DNA from: an uncultured Prevotellaceae bacterium
Lineage (GTDB): Bacteria; Bacteroidota; Bacteroidia; Bacteroidales; Bacteroidaceae
Assembly: GCA_937893145.1 (NCBI GenBank)
Contig: CALBJW010000209.1
Span: forward strand, 1 to 17,471
Length of the DNA stretch: 17,471 nt
Direction: 5' to 3'
The notes under the pieces were generated by a model. The model saw nothing but the letters and a program-made list of their open reading frames with translations, did not search any database and was not told the DNA's origin. This document shows, one piece after another, positions 12,777 through 17,471 of the stretch (position 1 is the first letter of the stretch; every line of letters begins with the position of its first letter). The position numbers and the translations under genes are program-made.

Positions 12777-13415
12777 ATGAAGAAGACAATGAAGGCCGTA
12801 GCAGGTCTTATGATGATTGCAGCAGCTGCCCTCATGGCATCATGCGGCAACAAGGCAGAGGAGATTGACACTAAGGCAAGCACTCCAGCTGCAACTACAG
12901 AGTTGAAAATCGCGTATGTACTCATCGACTCACTCACAAGTCAGTATCAGCGTTGCAAGGACCTCGAAGAGGAATTTGCTAAGAAGCGCGCTAATGCAGA
13001 GAAGACTGTGAACGAGAAGGGAAAGGCATTTGCTAATCAGGTACAGGACTTCCAGCGTAAGGTTCAGCAGAACCAATACACACAGGATCAGTACAATGCA
13101 GAGCAGGCTCGCCTCGGCAAGCTTCAGCAGGACATTGAAGCCCTCAACGCTCGTCTTTCTAACTCACTTCAGGAAGACTACCAGAAGGAGTTCCAGGCAC
13201 TTACTGACACAATCCAGAACTTCACAAAGACATTTGCAAAGAAGAAGGGCTATGACTTCATCCTCTGCAAGTCATCTGGTATCGACAACGTTCTCTATGC
13301 AGATGAGAAGTATGACGTGACAGAAGAGGTTGTTGCTGCTCTCAACAAGCTTTACAACAAGGACAAGAAGTCTGCTCCTAAGAAGGAAGCAAAGGCTGAA
13401 GAAGAAAAGAAGTAA
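12777..13415 (+). CDS. OmpH/Skp family periplasmic chaperone, lipoprotein
   Basis: 212 residues. The signal peptide ends in a lipobox, ALMASC, with the lipidated residue Cys23. A short linker follows, then an OmpH/Skp domain: LKIAYVLIDSL (43-53) forms the first strand, a long coiled-coil of alternating Lys/Glu/Gln runs over about 60-150, and the closing strand region is YDFILCKSSGIDNVLYAD (159-176). The Lys/Glu-rich tail (195-212) is unstructured. The family holds unfolded outer-membrane proteins in the periplasm for insertion. Lipidation, as seen here, is common in Bacteroidetes members. Codon use suggests strong expression. It is downstream of the small membrane protein gene and ends at the hairpin 13442-13474. 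Confidence 0.9.
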   Translation: MKKTMKAVAGLMMIAAAALMASCGNKAEEIDTKASTPAATTELKIAYVLIDSLTSQYQRCKDLEEEFAKKRANAEKTVNEKGKAFANQVQDFQRKVQQNQYTQDQYNAEQARLGKLQQDIEALNARLSNSLQEDYQKEFQALTDTIQNFTKTFAKKKGYDFILCKSSGIDNVLYADEKYDVTEEVVAALNKLYNKDKKSAPKKEAKAEEEKK

Positions 13416-13441
13416 TTCAACCTTCAATACATCAAACAGAA

Positions 13442-13474
13442 AATCCCCTGAACACTCAGTAAGTCCAGGGGATT
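13442..13474. terminator. Shared terminator of convergent genes
   Basis: AATCCCCTG (13442-13450) pairs with CAGGGGATT (13466-13474) across a 15-base loop and is followed by ATTTTG. It lies between the OmpH-like stop (13415) and the stop of the minus-strand gene (13482), so it can serve both. Confidence 0.7.
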
Positions 13475-13481
13475 ATTTTGT

Positions 13482-13829
13482 TTACCAACCGAAGAGGTTT
13501 GGCAACTCCGGCTTAGATGGTTTTGATGTTTTCTTCGGTTCAATCACATCATATTGGAAATCATCAAACGGCAATTCAAACTGAACAGCGAACGAACGCC
13601 TGATAGCATAGTAGCCCCACTTGTTGCAAGCCTTAAATGGGGAATTCTTTCGCTTGCTCTGTGTCCAGAGGAAGCGTTTCAGTTGATAATATATCTTCCA
13701 GTAGAGGTCCTCATCGGCAAAGAGGTCATTGTTCTGGTTGAAAATGCAACGAGCAATATTGCATAACTTCATACCCTCTGGCCTATCGGTCAGTATCTCT
13801 ACCGTTTGTTTGTAATATTCGTTCTTCAT
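13482..13829 (-). CDS. Unknown protein with possible winged-helix fold
   Basis: 115 residues, no signal peptide or membrane segment. The N-terminal 70 residues (YYKQTVEILTDRPEGM, then CNIARCIFNQNNDLFADED and a WKIYYQLKRF helix) read like a small winged-helix domain. The region near 64-77 (SPFKACNKWGYYAI) would be the wing. The tail (80-115) is acidic then proline/lysine-rich, ending PNLFGW. No family name recognised; small DNA-binding-like proteins of this kind are found in Prevotella. It is convergent with the OmpH-like gene and shares its terminator. A weak promoter is at 13856-13863. Confidence 0.65.
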   Translation of the reverse strand: MKNEYYKQTVEILTDRPEGMKLCNIARCIFNQNNDLFADEDLYWKIYYQLKRFLWTQSKRKNSPFKACNKWGYYAIRRSFAVQFELPFDDFQYDVIEPKKTSKPSKPELPNLFGW

Positions 13830-13855
13830 TTGTTCATATATGCTCGTTTCGGTTG

Positions 13856-13863
13856 TAAATATA
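13856..13863 (-). promoter_or_regulatory. Weak promoter candidate for the 115-residue gene
   Basis: On the minus strand TATATTTA, seven of eight positions of the -7 consensus, 26 bases before the ATG. About 19 bases further upstream is TATTG as a partial -33 element. Confidence 0.35.
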
Positions 13864-13938
13864 CAATGTTTTTATGAAAAAACAATAAAAAAACAAAGAA
13901 TAATACGTCTCTTTAGCATAAATAATAAATAAAAGTAT

Positions 13939-13946
13939 TATTTTTG
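13939..13946 (+). promoter_or_regulatory. Promoter -7 element for pepD
   Basis: TATTTTTG matches TAnnTTTG 38 bases before the pepD start. The -33 position is only TTTA at a longer spacing. Confidence 0.6.
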
Positions 13947-13984
13947 CAATAAATACAATTAGAAAAGCATAAACTAAAGCAAAA

Positions 13985-15418
13985 ATGGTATTCAACTATT
14001 TCTCACAAATCAACAAAGTTCCTCGTCCATCAAAGCACGAGGAAAAGATAATTGCATGGCTTGAGCAGTTTGCTGCAGAGCGTAATATTGACTGCAAGAA
14101 AGACGAAGCCGGCAACCTGCTCTACTCTGTCCCAGCAACTGCAGGCATGGAAGAGAAGCCAACAGTCATTTTCCAGGCACACATGGACATGGTGTGCGAG
14201 AAGTCTTCCGACCGTGAAATAGACTTCATGAACGACCCAATCGAAACATACATCGATGGCGACTGGATGCGTGCTAAGGGTACTACCCTCGGAGCTGATG
14301 ATGGTCTTGGTATTGCTATGGCACTCGCCTTCATAACCGACCCTAACGTACAGCACGGTCCAATCGAATGCCTCTTCACAGTTGATGAAGAGACTGGTCT
14401 TACAGGTGCTTTCGCCCTCAAGCCAGGTTTCATGACAGGCAAGTATCTCATCAACCTCGACTCAGAGGATGAAGGAGAAATCTTCATCGGTTGTGCTGGT
14501 GGTGCAAACACAACAATCGCTGTTCCTGCACCAATCGTGCCACTCGCAAAGACATATTTCCCTGTTCGTATCGCTGTTGATGGTCTTCGTGGCGGTCACT
14601 CTGGAGACGACATCAACAAGCACCGTCTCAATGCAAACAAGGCTCTCGTGCGTTTCATTGCAAAGGCAATGCACAAGTACGACCTTCAGCTCATCGACAT
14701 CCAGGCAGGCGGTCTTCACAATGCTATACCTCGCCATGCTGAAGCCGTTATCGCAGTTCCATTCCCAGATAGAGAGAACATCCGCGTTGACTTCAACATC
14801 TACGCAAGTGAACTTGAAAGCGAGTTCCACGACGAGACAAATATGCGTCTCACTATGGAGAGCGAGCAGGCAGACACTTGCATTGAGCAGCAGAAGGCAC
14901 GCAACCTCATTGGCGCACTCCTCGCAGTTCACAACGGTGTTTACGAGATGAGCATCGACCTTCCTGGTCTTGTTGAGACATCAAGCAACCTCGCTTCAAT
15001 CAAACTTATCAAGGATGAGGGCGATGCAAGCAAGAGCATCGTGAAGATTGTCACTTCACAGCGTTCAAGCATTGGTTCGCAGCGCATTGCAATGTCAGAA
15101 ATTGTACGCGCTCCATTCGAGCTCATTGGTGCCACTTGTGAGACAGGCGAAGGCTATCCAGGATGGAAACCAAACCCAGACTCTCATCTTCTCAAGGTCG
15201 CAGTTGAGGAATACAAGAAGATGTTCAACAAGGAACCAAAGGTGAAGGCCATTCATGCTGGTCTCGAATGTGGTCTCTTCTCGGAGAAGTATCCAGGTCT
15301 TGACATGATTTCTGTCGGTCCAACTCTCCGTGGTGTTCACTCACCAGACGAGCGTTTGTACATTCCAACAGTACAAATGGTATATGACCATATCGTTGCA
15401 ATACTGAAAGCTATTTAA
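13985..15418 (+). CDS. pepD: Aminoacyl-histidine dipeptidase (M20C), PepD
   Basis: 477 residues, the usual family length. A cytoplasmic metallo-dipeptidase that cleaves Xaa-His and other dipeptides, supplying amino acids to a peptide-using organism. The metal site is complete: His66 and Asp68 (QAHMDMV), Asp105 (GADDGLG), Glu135/Glu136 (TVDEETG), Asp159 (NLDSED) and His452 (GVHSPDE). The dimerisation lid domain is inserted around 190-370, with GLRGGHSGDDI (200-210). The C-terminal GLECGLF (426-432) is typical of PepD. Highly biased codons suggest strong expression. It has its own promoter at 13939 and terminator at 15438-15477. No anomaly was seen. Confidence 0.95.
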   Translation: MVFNYFSQINKVPRPSKHEEKIIAWLEQFAAERNIDCKKDEAGNLLYSVPATAGMEEKPTVIFQAHMDMVCEKSSDREIDFMNDPIETYIDGDWMRAKGTTLGADDGLGIAMALAFITDPNVQHGPIECLFTVDEETGLTGAFALKPGFMTGKYLINLDSEDEGEIFIGCAGGANTTIAVPAPIVPLAKTYFPVRIAVDGLRGGHSGDDINKHRLNANKALVRFIAKAMHKYDLQLIDIQAGGLHNAIPRHAEAVIAVPFPDRENIRVDFNIYASELESEFHDETNMRLTMESEQADTCIEQQKARNLIGALLAVHNGVYEMSIDLPGLVETSSNLASIKLIKDEGDASKSIVKIVTSQRSSIGSQRIAMSEIVRAPFELIGATCETGEGYPGWKPNPDSHLLKVAVEEYKKMFNKEPKVKAIHAGLECGLFSEKYPGLDMISVGPTLRGVHSPDERLYIPTVQMVYDHIVAILKAI

Positions 15419-15437
15419 CACTTATTATTTTATCAAT

Positions 15438-15477
15438 AAATGAAGAATTTGTGTATTCGTGCATAAATTCTTCATTT
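15438..15477 (+). terminator. Terminator after pepD
   Basis: AAATGAAGAATTT (15438-15450) pairs with AAATTCTTCATTT (15465-15477), a 13-bp stem with a 14-base loop, continuing into a T-rich run. It starts 20 bases after the pepD stop. Confidence 0.75.
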
Positions 15478-15506
15478 TTCATTATTCTTACTTCAAGGTT
15501 TTTTCG

Positions 15507-15514
15507 TACCTTTG
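15507..15514 (+). promoter_or_regulatory. Promoter -7 element for prs
   Basis: TACCTTTG matches TAnnTTTG, 73 bases before the annotated ATG (88 before the alternative ATG at 15603). The -33 region lacks a clear TTTG. Confidence 0.6.
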
Positions 15515-15587
15515 CATCGTAATAACCAATATTCTCCCAACAATACCGCCCCTTTTTCCGTAAAAAACGGCATCAGGGACGTTGTAA

Positions 15588-16541
15588 ATGGCATACAACA
15601 TTATGAACGAAAGAAGACCTTTCAAGGTATTTTCAGGAACCAAGTCAAGGTACCTTGCAGAACGCATCTGCCAGAGTCTTGATTGTCCACTTGGCAATCT
15701 TGTCATCACACACTTTGCAGATGGTGAATTCGCAGTATCTTTTGAGGAAAGCATCCGTGGTAAGGATGTTTACCTCGTACAGTCAACATTCCCTAATTCT
15801 GACAATCTTATGGAGCTTCTCCTTATGATTGATGCAGCAAAGCGTGCATCAGCTCGTAAGATTATTGCAGTCATCCCTTACTTCGGATGGGCTCGTCAGG
15901 ACCGCAAGGACAAGCCACGCGTTTCGATTGGTGCAAAACTTGTTGCCGACCTCCTCTCAGTAGCAGGTATCGACCGCCTTATCACTATGGACCTCCATGC
16001 AGACCAGATTCAGGGATTCTTCGATGTTCCTGTTGACCACCTCTATGGTTCTCTCATCTGTATTCCATATATCGAGTCGCTCAATCTCCCTAACCTCGTA
16101 ATTGCTACACCTGATGCTGGTGGTTCGAAGCGTGCCGCTCTCTTCTCAAAGAAGCTCAATGCACCACTCGTACTCTGCAACAAGACACGTGCTCGCGCCA
16201 ATGTAGTGGAGTCAATCCAGATTATCGGTGATGTTGTAGGTAAGGACGTAGTGCTCGTTGACGATATGGTTGACACAGCAGGCACTATCACAAAGGCTGC
16301 TGATGAAATGCTCAAGGCTGGTGCTAACAGCGTTCGTGCCATCGCAAGCCACTGCATCATGTCAGGCCCTGCAAGCGACCGTGTACAGAACTCGGCTCTT
16401 TGTGAAATCGTATTCACAGACTCAATCCCATACTCACAGCGTTGCGCAAAGGTTAAGCAGCTCTCAGTTGCAGACATGTTTGCACGTGCAATCGACCGCG
16501 TATCTCGCGACGAATCAGTATCTGAAGAGTTCGACTTCTAA
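15588..16541 (+). CDS. prs: Ribose-phosphate pyrophosphokinase (PRPP synthase)
   Basis: 317 residues. It makes PRPP from ribose 5-phosphate and ATP, feeding purine, pyrimidine, histidine, tryptophan and NAD synthesis. Landmarks: FADGE (43-47), the flexible loop YFGWARQDRKDKPR (98-111), MDLHADQIQGFF with metal His137 (134-145), TPDAGGSKRA (174-183), and the PRPP-binding VVLVDDMVDTAGT (221-233). All catalytic elements are intact. The first ATG gives five extra residues. Met6 (15603, MNERRPFKVFSG) matches the usual start of Bacteroidales homologues, so the true start could be either. It has its own promoter and a classic terminator. Confidence 0.96.
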   Translation: MAYNIMNERRPFKVFSGTKSRYLAERICQSLDCPLGNLVITHFADGEFAVSFEESIRGKDVYLVQSTFPNSDNLMELLLMIDAAKRASARKIIAVIPYFGWARQDRKDKPRVSIGAKLVADLLSVAGIDRLITMDLHADQIQGFFDVPVDHLYGSLICIPYIESLNLPNLVIATPDAGGSKRAALFSKKLNAPLVLCNKTRARANVVESIQIIGDVVGKDVVLVDDMVDTAGTITKAADEMLKAGANSVRAIASHCIMSGPASDRVQNSALCEIVFTDSIPYSQRCAKVKQLSVADMFARAIDRVSRDESVSEEFDF

Positions 16542-16570
16542 TCAGACAAACTTAACATCACATATCACTT

Positions 16571-16598
16571 CGAGGACAGAACATAACTTCTGTCCTCG
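16571..16598 (+). terminator. Rho-independent terminator after prs
   Basis: CGAGGACAGAA pairs perfectly with TTCTGTCCTCG (11-bp stem, 6-base loop), followed by a run of Ts. It lies 29 bases after the prs stop. Confidence 0.92.
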
Positions 16599-16729
16599 TT
16601 TTTTGTTTTATACATGAAAAAGGACAACAAAACACTTATTCACTGGTATCAAAACTCTACCATTTCTTCACTTTATGCGTGTTGAAAGGAATAAAATCAT
16701 TACAAAAGGAAAGAAAAGAGAAAATGATG

Positions 16730-16760
16730 TTTGTCATTTCGTAAGAAATGCGTACATTTG
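16730..16760 (+). promoter_or_regulatory. Promoter for glyA
   Basis: TTTG (16730-16733), a 19-base spacer and TACATTTG (16753-16760) match the Bacteroidetes consensus. The leader to the glyA ATG is about 80 bases and contains no obvious riboswitch. A GCGTACATTTGCAAACGC palindrome-like stretch overlaps the -7 element and could be an operator. Confidence 0.75.
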
Positions 16761-16846
16761 CAAACGCTTTGCGTGCGCGTGTACACGAAACGCAGAGGAC
16801 AACATAAGGAATAAACATTTTCTAACTATAAAAATCTCAATAAGAA

Positions 16847-17471
16847 ATGGAAAGAGATCAGAAGATTTTCGATCTTATCGAAAGCGAACACCAGCGTCAG
16901 CTCAAGGGTATTGAGCTCATCGCATCAGAGAACTTCGTAAGCGAACAGGTAATGGAAGCTATGGGCAGCTACTGCACAAACAAGTATGCAGAAGGTTATC
17001 CTGGTCATCGTTACTACGGCGGCTGTCAGGTTGTTGACCAGATTGAACAGCTCGCTATCGACCGCGCTTGTCAGCTCTTCGGTGCTGAGTACGCTAATGT
17101 TCAGCCACACTCAGGTGCTCAGGCTAACGCAGCAGTTCTTCTCGCTGTACTCAAGCCTGGAGATTGTTTTATGGGTCTTAACCTCGATCACGGTGGCCAC
17201 CTCTCACACGGTTCACTCGTCAACACATCTGGTATCCTCTACCGTCCAGTAGGTTACAACCTCAACAAGGAGACAGGTCGTGTAGATTACGATGAGATGG
17301 AGAAGCTCGCAAAGGAGAACAAGCCAAAGCTCATCATCGGTGGTGGTTCTGCTTACAGCCGTGAATGGGACTATGCTCGTATGCGTAAGATTGCTGACGA
17401 AGTAGGTGCACTCCTCATGATTGACATGGCACCCCCAGCAGGTCTTATCGCTGCAGGTCTCCTCGACAACC
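16847..17471 (+). CDS. glyA: Serine hydroxymethyltransferase GlyA, 5' part
   Basis: The first 208 codons of the PLP enzyme that interconverts serine and glycine and charges tetrahydrofolate with one-carbon units. Landmarks: ELIASENFVS (23-32), NKYAEGYPGHRYYGGC (45-60), the PLP-phosphate region HSGAQAN (88-94), LDHGGHLSHGS (113-123) and IIGGGSAYSREWD (163-175). Asp193, which binds the PLP ring nitrogen, is present in MIDMAPPAGLIAAGLL. However, the next conserved position, His in the family motif DMAH, reads Pro196 (codon CCC, 17432-17434). This is one base from CAC and is either a sequence error or a serious active-site change. The PLP lysine lies beyond the window. Confidence 0.95.
   Translation, partial: MERDQKIFDLIESEHQRQLKGIELIASENFVSEQVMEAMGSYCTNKYAEGYPGHRYYGGCQVVDQIEQLAIDRACQLFGAEYANVQPHSGAQANAAVLLAVLKPGDCFMGLNLDHGGHLSHGSLVNTSGILYRPVGYNLNKETGRVDYDEMEKLAKENKPKLIIGGGSAYSREWDYARMRKIADEVGALLMIDMAPPAGLIAAGLLDN

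Noticed and set aside
16600..16846. Riboswitch or tRNA in the prs-glyA gap
   Set aside because: Apart from the terminator and promoter no cloverleaf or known riboswitch core could be seen. No tRNA or rRNA was recognised anywhere in the window.
16675..16914. 79-codon plus-strand ORF before glyA
   Set aside because: It runs over the glyA promoter and start region in another frame and has no protein-like pattern.

Overview
The window looks like chromosome of a Bacteroidales bacterium, most likely Prevotellaceae. The core genes have the Bacteroidetes promoter form (TAnnTTTG, with TTTG about 20 bases upstream), few Shine-Dalgarno sequences, and proteins typical of the group: a lipoprotein OmpH/Skp, M20C PepD, and a very large sensor kinase of the kind found in Prevotella. 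The genus assignment is inference, since no rRNA is present.

Layout. (1) 1-2355: the 3' end of fabD (fatty-acid synthesis) overlaps by one base a cytoplasmic GH13 alpha-glucan hydrolase and ends at a strong hairpin. (2) 2356-7405: a visibly AT-rich accessory island of small genes: a SMI1/KNR4-type immunity-like protein, two multi-pass membrane proteins, a soluble unknown, a small signal-anchored protein, and on the minus strand a DUF2442-HTH protein with a 27-codon upstream ORF. Between these genes the same non-coding elements recur: hairpin elements carrying GGTCAATGAACC and TCATGAACCT arms, a 77-bp terminator repeat, a 45-bp repeat, and a duplicated promoter. Very short ORFs that look like the last residues of larger proteins sit directly in front of two of the small genes. 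(3) 7406-12458, minus strand: a two-component operon, transcribed as a 1198-residue tandem sensor kinase, then a response regulator, then a half-length AbgT-like membrane protein. (4) 12563-13415: a small membrane protein and an OmpH/Skp lipoprotein, convergent with an unknown 115-residue gene. (5) 13985-17471: pepD, prs and the 5' part of glyA, each with its own promoter; pepD and prs each end in a terminator, while the glyA end lies outside the window.

Two things stand out. The island reads as an array of orphan immunity or toxin-tail cassettes joined at recurring flanking elements, which suggests assembly by recombination. The tandem kinase appears to divide its chemistry: the first half keeps a good ATP-binding domain but has lost the phospho-acceptor histidine, while the second half keeps a histidine box but has a degenerate ATP-binding domain. 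In addition, the glyA reading carries proline where the family has an active-site histidine (DMAH), which is either a sequence error or a damaged enzyme.
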